Shown: positions 38,152 through 47,045, numbered from the stretch's first letter. The stretch: DNA of 64,000 nt from Desulfobacteraceae bacterium (GCA_016743945.1 JADGFI010000007.1:62001-126000), one strand, 5' to 3'. Program-made: numbers and translations. Notes: a model not told the origin generated them from the letters alone.

Positions 38152-38231
38152 TGGTCAGATTCTGTTATCAGCAGGAATCGGAAGTGTGGCCAGATAATTG
38201 TAAAAGCCGCTAGGAAAATTCATTGCCTATT

Positions 38232-38723
38232 TTATTTTTTAAATCGAAGTTGGCACTTTTTGTGCCCGTTTGAAATGGTCTCTCCCAGTTCCAGTTTTCC
38301 GCCGAAACTCTGTGCAATGCCTCTGTCGCCATCCATGGCAATATCACAAAGCCTTTCAATCTCTTCATCAGTACAACCAAGTTTCTGCCAGGCAGCCACC
38401 AGCGGACAGTACCCAAAATCTATCCAAAGTTCAGTGTCTGTAGATTTTAAAATTTTCATTTCAAATATCATTTGGGCAGGTTTGGTAAAAAGTTTCTTTT
38501 TCAGTCCCTTTAAACTTTTGGTACCGCTCAAATCCACCAGATCCTTTCCGTGTATGTTGCCGCAAGCCCTTATGGCAGGCGGGCCGACCTCCTCCCAGGC
38601 AATATCTTTTTTTTCTATCTCTTTTAATAACAGGTAAAGCCATGTGGCCCGGTGCTCCAATGTTCCTCTAATGGCTTTAATAATGAAATTGTTTTTTTTG
38701 GGTACATTTAATATTTTTGACAC
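38232..38723 (-). CDS. L-2-amino-thiazoline-4-carboxylate hydrolase family protein
   Basis: A 163-residue protein of the ATC hydrolase family, recognised by the core ELWIDFGYCPLVAAWQKLGCTDEEIERLCDIAM (about 104-137) with the conserved Cys and Asp. In Pseudomonas AtcB opens the thiazoline ring to form cysteine conjugates; most members have unknown substrates. GTG start with GGAGG 7 nt before. Single gene. Confidence 0.75.
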   Translation of the reverse strand: MSKILNVPKKNNFIIKAIRGTLEHRATWLYLLLKEIEKKDIAWEEVGPPAIRACGNIHGKDLVDLSGTKSLKGLKKKLFTKPAQMIFEMKILKSTDTELWIDFGYCPLVAAWQKLGCTDEEIERLCDIAMDGDRGIAQSFGGKLELGETISNGHKKCQLRFKK

Positions 38724-38990
38724 GTTTCCTCCTGTTTTTGGGTGATTGATCCGGAAAAAAAATTAAAACCCCCTCTGATCTTTTTCTTCTTGCTCCAATC
38801 AAGTACCCTTTTGAGACAAAAAAAGCTAACAACAAAAATATGAGCGCCAATATTAAATTAAGGATCAGTCGAATTTGTTCAGATGCATTGATGCGAACTC
38901 TGAATTTTCTCAATTTTTTGTGGACAATCAGTTTAGAGGCCTTATTTTAAAGTCTCAAAAAATTAAAGTATAAATTCAAATGGAGCCTGT

Positions 38991-39275
38991 ATGAACCTAA
39001 AAAATGATCCCACAACTATTGACCTGGCCGAACTTTTAATGCCGCTTAATGACAATGCTTCAGACCATGTTACTTGGGTCGATTTTGATGGAGAAGTCCA
39101 CGTTTCGAAAACAAGTGTCATAAAAGAAAATGCTAAATTCTGGTATGAAACCCTTGCGGCAGGGAATGGATATGTCGGACCACAGGCGGCTAACGATCAA
39201 GAATATTTAGAAAAAGAGTTGGGCTGTCTAGCGCGGGATTGGTCAAAAGATGCAGAGGGATTTCTCGATTTTTAA
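38991..39275 (+). CDS. hypothetical acidic protein
   Basis: A 94-residue acidic, soluble protein with no domain I recognise. Visible stretch VTWVDFDGEVHVSKTSVIKE in the middle and a Trp-rich end (ARDWSKDAEGF). GGAG 6 nt before the ATG. It is the last intact gene before the hydrogenase-tail remnant and accessory block. Confidence 0.6.
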   Translation: MNLKNDPTTIDLAELLMPLNDNASDHVTWVDFDGEVHVSKTSVIKENAKFWYETLAAGNGYVGPQAANDQEYLEKELGCLARDWSKDAEGFLDF

Positions 39276-39350
39276 TTTTGGGTCCCGATCATAAAAATGC
39301 GGCTTGAAATTCCAAACTCCTTAAAAAATCAGGCATCAAGAGTTCATGGC

Positions 39351-39470
39351 AAAAAAAAGGGTGCAGATTTCTCCGCACCCTATAAATTTATAAACGGTTT
39401 ATTCTTAGATCTCTTGACCGTTTTTATCTACAATTTTAATGTCAATCATTTTGCCGCCATCCAGGCGGTG
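39351..39470 (-). pseudogene. 3' remnant of a NiFe(Se) hydrogenase large subunit plus its terminator
   Basis: On the minus strand 39470-39405 encodes HRLDGGKMIDIKIVDKNG plus QEI and stop, identical in 20 of 21 residues to the end of the intact mvhA copy at 47982. It is followed by GGGTGC-N10-GCACCC and an A/T tract (39351-39382), the counterpart of the mvhA terminator. Upstream of the His codon there is no hydrogenase sequence and no Cys or Sec codon. The DNA also keeps the CCGCC-N5-GGCGG hairpin (39453-39467). So this is an orphan gene end, direct in orientation to the intact copy 8.6 kb away. Confidence 0.85.
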
Positions 39471-39580
39471 AGGGAATTTTTCAGCATCCAGTAACCACGC
39501 CAGAAACCGCTTGTTGATTGGGGTTCTTGAAAATCAGTTTTATTTATTTTTATATATTTTTGCATTGTTTTTTATGAAAG

Positions 39581-39597
39581 GGGTCAATCGTTGACCC
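39581..39597. repeat. palindrome GGGTCAATCGTTGACCC, left copy
   Basis: A 17-bp palindrome (7-bp arms) matching 47905-47921 except for one central base. Together the two bracket the accessory block between the duplicated hydrogenase ends. Confidence 0.7.
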
Positions 39598-39628
39598 ACT
39601 ATTTTCATTTCTTTTTGTTAAGTGCATC

Positions 39629-39904
39629 TTGAAAACTGATAACATCTGCAGTCTCATTTTTATGGGGGATCATGTCCACCTCTTGATATCAATTCCTCCG
39701 AAATATGCGGTGTCTCAAGTAGTCGGTTTTATCAAAGGGAAAAGCGCAATACATATTGCCAGAACGTATGTAGGACGGCGGCACAATTTTACAGGTCAAA
39801 ATTTTTGGGCCAGGGGGTATTTTGCATCAACAGTTGGCAGAGATGAAGAGACTGTAAAGAAATACATCAAGAAACAAGAAGATGCCGACCGGAAAATGGA
39901 TTAA
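39629..39904 (+). pseudogene. IS200/IS605-type TnpA remnant (5' truncated)
   Basis: 91 codons of a Y1 transposase. The HUH motif is present (GDHVHLLISIPPKYAVSQVVGFIKGKSA), as is the downstream NFWARGYFASTVGRDEETVKKYI with the nucleophile Tyr region. The usual first 40 or so residues before the HUH motif are missing, so the protein is probably inactive. Three hairpins follow the gene. Confidence 0.82.
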
Positions 39905-39917
39905 CTGAAACTATTTT

Positions 39918-39993
39918 GACCACCTTTAGGTGGTTCATGCTTTTATGACCGCTTTGAGCGGTTCACAATACAAGCCTCCGGCTTTGCCGGAGG
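39918..39993. repeat. three consecutive short hairpins beside the TnpA remnant
   Basis: ACCACCTTTAGGTGGT (39919), ACCGCTTTGAGCGGT (39948) and GCCTCCGGCTTTGCCGGAGGT (39973) are three perfect or near-perfect stem-loops with TTT-containing loops, as found at ends recognised by single-strand IS200/IS605 or REP-associated transposases. Confidence 0.7.
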
Positions 39994-40008
39994 TATGGTG
40001 ACTGGTGT

Positions 40009-40221
40009 GTTTTTTTACTTATTGGCATAGGTGTATTATTTGGATCTGTTTTTCTTCTCATTGTATTCACACCACTTTTCATTTTGATTAATGTTTGGGA
40101 ACTGAAATCGATTGAGGAGCCAGAACTCGAAAAACGGTTGGGGCAAGATTATATAGAATATCGAAAAAGGACACCCATGTTTTTTCCAGGCTTCAGGATA
40201 ATATTTAATAGGAAAAAATAG
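40009..40221 (+). pseudogene. C-terminal fragment of an isoprenylcysteine/phospholipid methyltransferase-like protein
   Basis: 70 open codons ending in a stop at 40221: a hydrophobic segment (VFLLIGIGVLFGSVFLLIVF), then EEPELEKRLGQDYIEYRKRTPMFFP, the conserved C-terminal box of the ICMT/PEMT membrane methyltransferase family. The N-terminal half is absent, and the break coincides with the transposon hairpins, so the gene was probably cut by the insertion. It has no start codon of its own. Confidence 0.72.
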
Positions 40222-40389
40222 CAATTCGTATAACCGGTCGGTTCAGCAGACCGGTAGCAGTCAATTGAAGTGTCCTTCTGTTCGCAGGAGGATATCCAAC
40301 AGTAAAAAACTATCTATTAAGTGCGGCACTATCCATATTTCTTCTATTTATATCACAAAAACTCACTCAAAAATGGTTTAACCCTGTAT

Positions 40390-41151
40390 TCAATTTTTTG
40401 GGAGAGGATCAGTTCTAACGATTGGTTTTACTCCTTCAACCATGATTTCCCGAGCTTTTTTAATTAGTTCATTTATATTCTCATCTGAATAATTTTTTAC
40501 TGAAATCGGTTCATGAATTCTCATCACCGCCTTCCCTGGAAAAAGATTTATCGTTTTATTCGGAAGTATCTCCTTTGTTCCTATGATCGTCACTGGCAGG
40601 ATTGGCAGATCCAAATCAAGAGCCATATTGAAAGCTCCTTTTTTAAAATCCCTAATTATGCCGTCAGAACTGCGGGTTCCCTCGGGAAAGAAGATAACCG
40701 ATGTACCATTGACTATTTTTTCTTTTGCAACACTAAGTGATTTTATGGCAGACTTATGATCAGTACGATCAATAAAAATGTGTCCCACTTTTTCGCATCC
40801 GATACCTATTCCTGGTAATTTTCTAAGTTCATGTTTCATTACCCATTTAAAATCTATATCGAGAAAACCATATAAAATAAAAATATCAAATGCACTCTGA
40901 TGATTGGCAATCACTACGTAAGACTGTTTAATATCGATATTTTCTTTTCCAGATACTTTTACAAATACCGGTGCCATCCAGGTGTTCAGACGAGCCCATA
41001 TGACACCACCTACAAAACTTGCCACCCTCTCATTAATCAGAAAGGCCAAGGTTGCAGCAATTAAACCGAAAATGATAGTGGAAAAACAAAAAAAGGGGAT
41101 GTATACAAACCACTTATATGGTTGATAGATAAGAAGCAGAATTGTTTTCAT
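40390..41151 (-). CDS. plsC: 1-acyl-sn-glycerol-3-phosphate acyltransferase (PlsC-like)
   Basis: A 253-residue membrane acyltransferase with NHQSAFD (the H-x4-D catalytic motif, near residue 82), FPEGTRS (near 155) and LPILPVTIIGT. It makes phosphatidic acid from lysophosphatidate. An N-terminal membrane segment (about 15-40) is present. GGGAGG precedes the ATG. It is a single gene inside the accessory block, so it may be an extra copy. Confidence 0.87.
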   Translation of the reverse strand: MKTILLLIYQPYKWFVYIPFFCFSTIIFGLIAATLAFLINERVASFVGGVIWARLNTWMAPVFVKVSGKENIDIKQSYVVIANHQSAFDIFILYGFLDIDFKWVMKHELRKLPGIGIGCEKVGHIFIDRTDHKSAIKSLSVAKEKIVNGTSVIFFPEGTRSSDGIIRDFKKGAFNMALDLDLPILPVTIIGTKEILPNKTINLFPGKAVMRIHEPISVKNYSDENINELIKKAREIMVEGVKPIVRTDPLPKN

Positions 41152-41222
41152 AGGTTTGATCCTCCCCTAAAAAACTGGAGACCGAGTTAATCCATTATAA
41201 CACGAAAATTGGAGGGTTAAAT

Positions 41223-41294
41223 ATGAAAAATATTTCCTGCTGGATGTTTTTTTTACTCCTGAGTCTTTATGGTATCTGTCAGTCACGGATTGAT
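41223..41294 (+). CDS. possible 23-residue signal-peptide-like ORF
   Basis: GGAGG lies 6 nt before an ATG that opens 23 codons with a hydrophobic core (WMFFLLLSLYGICP), like the start of a lipoprotein or secreted protein, cut short by TGA. It ends 13 nt before the first attC-like repeat. It may be a truncated gene or a small membrane peptide. Confidence 0.3.
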
Positions 41295-41307
41295 CATTTG
41301 CATGGAT

Positions 41308-41364
41308 AACTCATAAATGACCGGGTTGGGTCGCACTGGATTCAAGCCGGTTTATATCAGTTAA
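41308..41364 (+). repeat. attC-like palindromic repeat, copy 1
   Basis: A 57-bp imperfect palindrome starting TAACTCATAAATGACCGGG and ending CCGGTTTATATCAGTTA. The arms pair with a few unpaired bases on one side and enclose a 14-nt loop. The outer TAAC/GTTA ends and extra-helical bases recall integron attC sites. Copies 2 and 3 are at 43656 and 44393. Confidence 0.65.
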
Positions 41365-41471
41365 CAATTGATTAGATATCTTTGAGAATCCAAGTTCCTG
41401 AATACTTCCAACAGGGATAATAATTGTTGAGTGCCGGTTTTAATCTTTTCGGGTTTGGGAGGGTTAAGACT

Positions 41472-41663
41472 ATGAATACATATGCTCACCGGATGGATTT
41501 GGTTTGCTTTCACTGCTGGAGGAAGAAGTCAATGCCAATCATGTTAATCCTCTCGGCGTTCATGCATAGACATTCGGACTCGTTAAAAATTGACAATAGC
41601 TACAAAATTATGATATTTGAGTGCACCAGGTATATTTTTTTAAAAGGAGTTTTTTTTGTTTAA
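41472..41663 (+). CDS. possible small hypothetical protein
   Basis: 63 codons after a good GGGAGGG ribosome site (8 nt spacing). The product is basic and partly hydrophobic with two Cys near the start (VCFHCW) and no recognised domain. Codon use is A/T-rich like the region. It may be chance. The rest of 41365-41962 holds no other candidate. Confidence 0.3.
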   Translation: MNTYAHRMDLVCFHCWRKKSMPIMLILSAFMHRHSDSLKIDNSYKIMIFECTRYIFLKGVFFV

Positions 41664-41962
41664 GATATTATTAGATATTGTGTCAATCGTTGCCGACAAA
41701 AGGTACTACTAATTCGGTGGCAGTTTGATTTTAATTTAGTCCAGATCAAAATTAATATTTAGATAAAAACAAATTAAATTTTTTCTGACCCTTTCCGGAT
41801 AGAGTCTATCTAAGATTCTGCAGTTATTGTTACGCCTTTCGTCTGCAACGCCCCTACACTAAGATAAAAATGTTAAGAAGCTATCAGTCTAATCATAGAT
41901 TCTCTGGTATTTAACGCATAAAAAATACCGTAGTAATCCATAAAAAAAAGTAGGTGACGACA

Positions 41963-43087
41963 ATGATCATTCGTAAGGAACATACAAATATTACATGCAC
42001 AGACGATATTCTCAGATCTCTTTTAAAAATGGGATGGGGTTCCCATTTCCAGACTCATCTGGACAATATCTGCAACGAAAAAGTTTTTCCGGCCAGAGTA
42101 GTCGGAGTGCAAAAAAATAGTTTTCTTATCAGTCAGGGAAACTTGGAAAGCCTCGCTACTGCAGCAGGAAAGCTAAATCACCAAAAAGAGAACCTGTTTC
42201 CAGTCACAGGAGATTGGGTCCTGGTGAACGACAAAGTCATATCTGTAGTATTGCCAAGGAAAAACACCTTGTCCAGAGGGGCAGCAGGTACGCATGGTAA
42301 GCAAGGATCACAGTCGAGGAAAGAGCAGATAATTGCTGCAAACCTTGATACAGTATTTATCGTTTGCGGCCTTGATCAAGATTTTAATATGCGGCGGTTA
42401 GAACGGTATTTGACTTTGGTATATAATTGTGGATTGACGCCATCTATTATTCTAACCAAAGCCGACCTTCATCAAAATCCTGAGCATTATGTTTCTGAAG
42501 TGGAAACAGTGGCTTTTGAAGTTCCGGTGCATTGTATCTCGGCAAAGGATTCAATCGGCTTGGCTTCATTGGAGCCTTATCTTTCACAAGGCCGAACAAT
42601 CGCCATGGTTGGATCTTCAGGATCTGGGAAATCAACACTTGTGAATCGCCTCTCCGGGAAAACCATGCAGGCCACTAATTTAATAAGTGAAAGCGTGGGA
42701 AAAGGAAAACATACCACTACCACCCGCAGCCTTATCATGATGCCCCAAGGAGGCATGGTGATTGACAATCCCGGTATTCGGGAAATAGGCTTTTGGGATG
42801 ACGGTGGTGGTTTGAATGTCGCATTTCCGGAGATAGAAAACCTGGCCAATACATGTCGTTTTCACGATTGTAGTCATACCCGTGAGCCTGGCTGTCAAGT
42901 GCTTCACGGACTAACAACAGGGGCTATCAGAAAAGACAGGCTGGATAGCTTCCAAAAAATGAAGCGTGAATTGGCCTATTTGTCTGACCGGCAAACAAAA
43001 AGCGCTGGTCAAGTGGAAAAAGAACGCTGGAAAGAGGTTTCTTTGAAAATTAAAGCCATAAATAACAGGAGAACCAACCATGCATAA
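41963..43087 (+). CDS. rsgA: ribosome small-subunit GTPase RsgA
   Basis: A 374-residue circularly permuted GTPase for late 30S maturation. The OB fold is at 40-105; G4 is LTKAD (about 159), G1 GSSGSGKST (about 214), G3 DNPGI (about 268), and the C-terminal zinc site is CRFHDCSHTREPGC. All key residues are present. ATG at 41963 has AGGTG upstream; a GTG three codons earlier is in frame. It overlaps the GNAT gene by 8 nt. As part of the accessory block it may be a second copy. Confidence 0.9.
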   Translation: MIIRKEHTNITCTDDILRSLLKMGWGSHFQTHLDNICNEKVFPARVVGVQKNSFLISQGNLESLATAAGKLNHQKENLFPVTGDWVLVNDKVISVVLPRKNTLSRGAAGTHGKQGSQSRKEQIIAANLDTVFIVCGLDQDFNMRRLERYLTLVYNCGLTPSIILTKADLHQNPEHYVSEVETVAFEVPVHCISAKDSIGLASLEPYLSQGRTIAMVGSSGSGKSTLVNRLSGKTMQATNLISESVGKGKHTTTTRSLIMMPQGGMVIDNPGIREIGFWDDGGGLNVAFPEIENLANTCRFHDCSHTREPGCQVLHGLTTGAIRKDRLDSFQKMKRELAYLSDRQTKSAGQVEKERWKEVSLKIKAINNRRTNHA

Positions 43088-43658
43088 AAATAGTAATAGA
43101 CCAGAGAAACCATTTAACATAAGAAAATCAATTGAATCAGACAAACTTGAAATAAAAAATATTCATACAAAGGCATTTGGAGAAAAAAAAGGGCCGGAAA
43201 TCGCTGAGCTCGTTAAGAAACTATTTAATGATAAAACAGCAATGCCATTATTTTCACTTGTGGCTATTGAGGGTGATAAAATAGTTGGACACATCCTCTG
43301 TACAAAGGTAAAAATCATACAAACTATGGAGCCTGTTTCAGCACAGATACTTGCACCGCTCGCCATTCTTTCTGACTTTCAAAACAAGGGAATTGGAGCT
43401 CAACTTATTAAAGAAGGATTGAATCTGTTAAAAGATTCAGGTGTGGAATTAGTCTTTGTTTTAGGACATCCTGGATATTATCCTCGTACTGGTTTCATTC
43501 CGGCAAGAGCTCTTGGTTTCGAAGCTCCATATCACATACCTGAAGAACATGCAGGTGCCTGGATGGTGCAGGAATTATGTTCTGGAGTTATTGGAAGAAT
43601 AAAAGGAGCAGTGCAATGTTCAGACGTACTTAATCAACCAGAGCATTGGCGAGAGTAA
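43080..43658 (+). CDS. GNAT family N-acetyltransferase
   Basis: A 192-residue GNAT with the acetyl-CoA loop in LSDFQNKGIGAQLIKEGL (Q-x2-G-x-G/A, near residue 97), and the FVLGHPGYYPRTGF block of YhbS-like members. CAGGAG before the ATG, inside the rsgA end, shows coupled translation. The TAA stop is also the first three bases of the attC-like repeat copy 2, as seen for integron cassette genes. Confidence 0.87.
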   Translation: MHKNSNRPEKPFNIRKSIESDKLEIKNIHTKAFGEKKGPEIAELVKKLFNDKTAMPLFSLVAIEGDKIVGHILCTKVKIIQTMEPVSAQILAPLAILSDFQNKGIGAQLIKEGLNLLKDSGVELVFVLGHPGYYPRTGFIPARALGFEAPYHIPEEHAGAWMVQELCSGVIGRIKGAVQCSDVLNQPEHWRE

Positions 43659-43712
43659 CTCATAAATGACCGGGTTGGATCGCACTGGATTCAGCCCGGT
43701 TTATATCAGTTA
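43656..43712 (+). repeat. attC-like palindromic repeat, copy 2
   Basis: 57 bp, differing from copy 1 at only two or three positions, and followed like copy 1 by ACAATT and a partly conserved ATCTTT. It begins within the stop codon of the GNAT gene. Confidence 0.65.
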
Positions 43713-43769
43713 ACAATTCATATAGGATCTTTAAGGTCGGATGAGTTAAATTAGTTGTAGTAGTTCAGA

Positions 43770-44162
43770 TTAGCCTTTCTTATCCTTCTTATGCTTATCT
43801 TTATCTTTATCTCGGTCTTTGTCTCGGTCTTGGTCTTGGTCTTGGTCTCGGTCTTGGTCTTGGTCAGCATCAACGCCATCTATTTCTTTTGAAACATCAC
43901 CATTTTTGTTCCCATCATTTCTATGCTCAAGTCCCTGGCCCTTTCCGCCTCCTACACCCATTTTGCTTTCATTCTGGCCCTTATTTGTTTTTTCCTTTTT
44001 TTTAGCCAACAAAATTTCCGAAGAATCTAACTGAATCAAATTTATATCCGCTTTTGAATCGAATCTATTTAAATTTTCTGTTATTTTTGCAAAACCAGCA
44101 TTAGTATAAAGGACAAACAAAATGCTATAAATTAGTCCCTGAATAAAAACAGACATCTTCAT
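43770..44162 (-). CDS. secreted Asp/Lys-rich low-complexity protein
   Basis: A 130-residue protein with a signal peptide (MKMSVFIQGLIYSILFVLYTN, cleavage near GFA-K). The last 35 residues are a run of alternating Asp with Gln, Arg or Lys (DQDQDRDQDQD type) encoded by a tandem hexanucleotide related to GACCAA/GACCGA. It resembles no family I know; calcium or metal binding or a surface role is speculative. A run of nine G lies about 9 nt before the start. Confidence 0.6.
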   Translation of the reverse strand: MKMSVFIQGLIYSILFVLYTNAGFAKITENLNRFDSKADINLIQLDSSEILLAKKKEKTNKGQNESKMGVGGGKGQGLEHRNDGNKNGDVSKEIDGVDADQDQDRDQDQDQDRDKDRDKDKDKHKKDKKG

Positions 44163-44171
44163 AGTATTTTA

Positions 44172-44180
44172 CCCCCCCCC
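44172..44180 (-). promoter_or_regulatory. poly-G tract in the ribosome-binding region
   Basis: Nine consecutive C on the plus strand, G9 on the coding strand, about 9 nt before the ATG of the secreted Asp-rich protein. It takes the place of a Shine-Dalgarno site; slippage here could alter translation. Confidence 0.5.
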
Positions 44181-44392
44181 TTAAATATTTCGAACGAGTT
44201 AATACAGAAACTTAGAAACCTACTATTTCCAGATGCTTAAAAACTTTCCATAACATACAATTAAATAAAGTTTATAGCAATATCCAATAAGATTTATCGA
44301 AATTCTAATAGAAAAAACCGGAAGTTATATGTCCAGGTAGGCCACCCTTTAACAATGAAGAGACTGCAAGGACTGTCCCAAAGATTTAGCTT

Positions 44393-44444
44393 TAACTGAT
44401 AAATGACCGGGTTGGGTCTCACTGGATTCAACCCGGTTTATGCC
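44393..44444 (+). repeat. attC-like palindromic repeat, copy 3
   Basis: TAACTGATAAATGACCGGG then GGTCTCACTGGATTCAACCC GGTTTA; similar to copies 1 and 2 through the loop, but the right end (ATATCAGTTA) is replaced by TGCCATTCC, so it is truncated. The rest of the 44163-44684 gap has no credible gene. Confidence 0.6.
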
Positions 44445-44684
44445 ATTCCTTTTTTCTTTCTCAGCACAACATGATTGTCTTTTTTACAGATAGATCTGAG
44501 TTAAATTTATATCTTCAAAAATGTAAACCCCATGCCGGATGTTTTTTCAGACATAGGGTTTATGATACCATCAGTCCTCAAGCAAAGGTTTATTGATTGA
44601 ACTTACCTCGGAAACAAAAAAATCAGTGTCCATTTTAATCCGTATTCAATACCAGCTCCCGAACAGAATAGGGCTGGAGATTTA

Positions 44685-47045
44685 TTAATCAGTCAGGCGG
44701 ATGGTGATACTATCCAGTTCCCCTGTATAAGGGAAATGAGTATCCACCGGATAATCAGTTGTTACAGCGGTACCGGCGTCAATTCCAACATCAAAGGTCT
44801 CTGAGAGTGAAAAGGTAGATATGTGCATTTCCGGCATTTTTACCTCATCTACTTTTTTACCATTGATGAACAACTCACCACGCCCCCCGGGAATACCTTT
44901 TGTTGTCCCCCCGTCTTCGATAAATTTAAAAAGGATATGAACGTTGCCCTCACCAAGTTTTTGTGACTTCAACTGGTAATGAACCCCATGATAATAGTTG
45001 TAATCATAGTACACTGTGTTGTCCTTGATGAACAAACTGTAACCGCCAGTGAAGCCACCGCACGCCACCAGTACACCCTGATCCTGTTTTTTTAAGTCCA
45101 GTTTTGTCTCAATTGTGTGGGACTTTCCTTTAACTGGTGCAGAGGCTTTTTCAGCAATACGTACCGCACCAGGAGGCCAGTAGACAAATTCCTTACGATC
45201 TCCGAAAAGGCGATCTTGCTGTTTGGCGATACGCTGAATCATATCATCATGGAGCGGGAATACATTGTTTTCCCATGCCAGTTCCTCCCAGCGTGCCTTC
45301 ATTTTCTCAAGTCTTTCAGGATACTTGTCAGCGAGGTTCACAGACTCGGAAAAATCCTCGTCTATGTGATACAGTTCCCATACATCCTGTTCAAAAGGCA
45401 GTACACGGTTAAGTTCCCAGGGCATACGGTTGGCGTGGATGGTTACGGCCTTCCATCCATCTTTATAGATCGCCCTGTTACCGAAGAGCTCGTAATATTG
45501 TTCAGGATGCTCCGTCGGAGCTTCCACCTTATTGAATGCATATTTCATACTCACACCATCGAAAGGCATCTGTTCTTCACCATCAAGCTCTTTTCGAAAG
45601 TCTGTTCCTGTTACATCCATGATAGTCGGGGCAATGTCGACGATGTGGTGGTATTGATCACGGATTTCACCCTTGCCTTCAATTCCTTTAGGCCAGTGAA
45701 TAACCATTCCATCCTGAATACCCCCACGATGCACCATTTGTTTAAAGAACTGGAATGGGGTGTTGCCGGCCAATGCCCATCCCGCATGGAAATGCGGATA
45801 GGTAGAAGGGCCGCCCCAGTCATCGTAGTGCGCCATATTGGCATCGAAGGGAGTTTGGAGCCCGTTCAACACGTAGGTCTCATTGAATGTACCGGCCAGA
45901 CCTCCTTCACCGGAAGAACCGTTGTCAGCCGTTACAAAGATCAGTGTATTATCAAGCAGTTCTGTTTTCTCGAGAGTCTGGACAACACGGCCGATTTGTT
46001 CATCCACGTGGGTGAGCATGGCTGCAAAGACTTCCATCTGGCGAGCATAAAGTTTTTTTTCTTCTGCATTCAGGCTGTCCCATGCGGGAATCTCTTTTGT
46101 ACGTTCTGAGAGTTTGGTGCCCTTTGGTATAATACCCATGTCGAGTTGCTTTTTGTGAATTGCTTTGCGTGCTTCATCCCAGCCCATGTCGAACTTGCCT
46201 TTATACCGGTCAATATATTCCTGCGGTGCCTGATGAGGTGAGTGCATTGCAACCGGTGCCCAGAACATCATGAAGGGTTTGTCAGGAGAGATGGAAATGT
46301 GTGATGTGATGTTGCGGATCGCTTCGTCGGCCATTGATTCGCTCAGGTGATATCCTTCAACCTGTTCCCAATCTTCGAGCGGCGTATGGTCACGCCACAG
46401 AAGCGAGCGGTAGTTGTCGGCATCAGCCGCCATGAATCCGTAGAAATGATCGAATCCTTCGCCGCTTGGCCAACGGTCGAACGGACCGCTTTGCGATACT
46501 TCATAGAGAGGGGTATGGTCCCATTTGCCCAGTGCATAGTTCACAAATCCAGCCTTCTGAAGGTGCTTTGCAACAGATTTTGCGCTTTCAGGTGCAAAGG
46601 CGTTATAGCCAGGGAAACCCATGGCTGTTAACGAATGCGAACCCAGGCCAATGCGGTGATGGTTACGCCCTGCCATAATGGAAGCACGGGAGGGGGAGCA
46701 AAGTGCAGTGGTATGAAAATTATTAAAGCGCAAGCCGTTATCCGCAAGTGTGTCTATGACCGGTGTCTCGACCAATCCGCCAAAAGAACCATAATGTGCA
46801 AAACCTGTGTCATCAAGCAGGAAAATAATGACGTTCGGCGTACCTGCCGGAGGTTTGGGAGAATTCGGCCACCATTCTGTGGAGTCCTTATAGGACTTGG
46901 CTATCTTACCTTTAAACACCTGACCATATTTCTTTAAAGAGTCTTCTGAAGTTTCATCTGCAATGACAACCTGGCAACATAAAAACAGGGTAAAAAATAT
47001 CACCAGAGCCAATGTACATATTTTACGTGGAATCATTTCATACAT
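44685..47045 (-). CDS. arylsulfatase (type I, formylglycine-dependent)
   Basis: A 786-residue exported sulfatase. A signal peptide (residues 4-30) is followed by the N-terminal metal site NVIIFLLDDTGFAHYG and the motif LCSPSRASIMAGR, whose Cys is converted to formylglycine. FVTADNGSSGEG supplies the second metal site. The C-terminal 150 residues form a beta-rich domain (FTGGYSLFIKDNTVYYDYNYYHG) typical of AslA-like enzymes. It frees sulfate from an organic sulfate ester, perhaps supplying a sulfate reducer. AAGGAG 8 nt before ATG. No sulfatase-maturating enzyme gene is nearby. Confidence 0.9.
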   Translation of the reverse strand: MYEMIPRKICTLALVIFFTLFLCCQVVIADETSEDSLKKYGQVFKGKIAKSYKDSTEWWPNSPKPPAGTPNVIIFLLDDTGFAHYGSFGGLVETPVIDTLADNGLRFNNFHTTALCSPSRASIMAGRNHHRIGLGSHSLTAMGFPGYNAFAPESAKSVAKHLQKAGFVNYALGKWDHTPLYEVSQSGPFDRWPSGEGFDHFYGFMAADADNYRSLLWRDHTPLEDWEQVEGYHLSESMADEAIRNITSHISISPDKPFMMFWAPVAMHSPHQAPQEYIDRYKGKFDMGWDEARKAIHKKQLDMGIIPKGTKLSERTKEIPAWDSLNAEEKKLYARQMEVFAAMLTHVDEQIGRVVQTLEKTELLDNTLIFVTADNGSSGEGGLAGTFNETYVLNGLQTPFDANMAHYDDWGGPSTYPHFHAGWALAGNTPFQFFKQMVHRGGIQDGMVIHWPKGIEGKGEIRDQYHHIVDIAPTIMDVTGTDFRKELDGEEQMPFDGVSMKYAFNKVEAPTEHPEQYYELFGNRAIYKDGWKAVTIHANRMPWELNRVLPFEQDVWELYHIDEDFSESVNLADKYPERLEKMKARWEELAWENNVFPLHDDMIQRIAKQQDRLFGDRKEFVYWPPGAVRIAEKASAPVKGKSHTIETKLDLKKQDQGVLVACGGFTGGYSLFIKDNTVYYDYNYYHGVHYQLKSQKLGEGNVHILFKFIEDGGTTKGIPGGRGELFINGKKVDEVKMPEMHISTFSLSETFDVGIDAGTAVTTDYPVDTHFPYTGELDSITIRLTD

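Noticed and set aside
38677..38913. 78-codon minus ORF with one hydrophobic segment
   Set aside because: TTG start, no ribosome site, and it overlaps the ATC hydrolase gene in another frame.
39297..39494. 65-codon plus ORF
   Set aside because: It is the opposite strand of the hydrogenase tail remnant and terminator.
39918..39993. CRISPR-like array of hairpins
   Set aside because: The three units differ in sequence and there are no spacers of even length.
43800..43870. CRISPR or satellite signal from TCTTGGTCTCGG repeats
   Set aside because: The hexanucleotide repeat is in frame and encodes the Asp-rich tail of a signal-peptide protein.
45117..46109. 330-codon plus ORF
   Set aside because: Antisense shadow of the arylsulfatase gene, with no domain or ribosome site.
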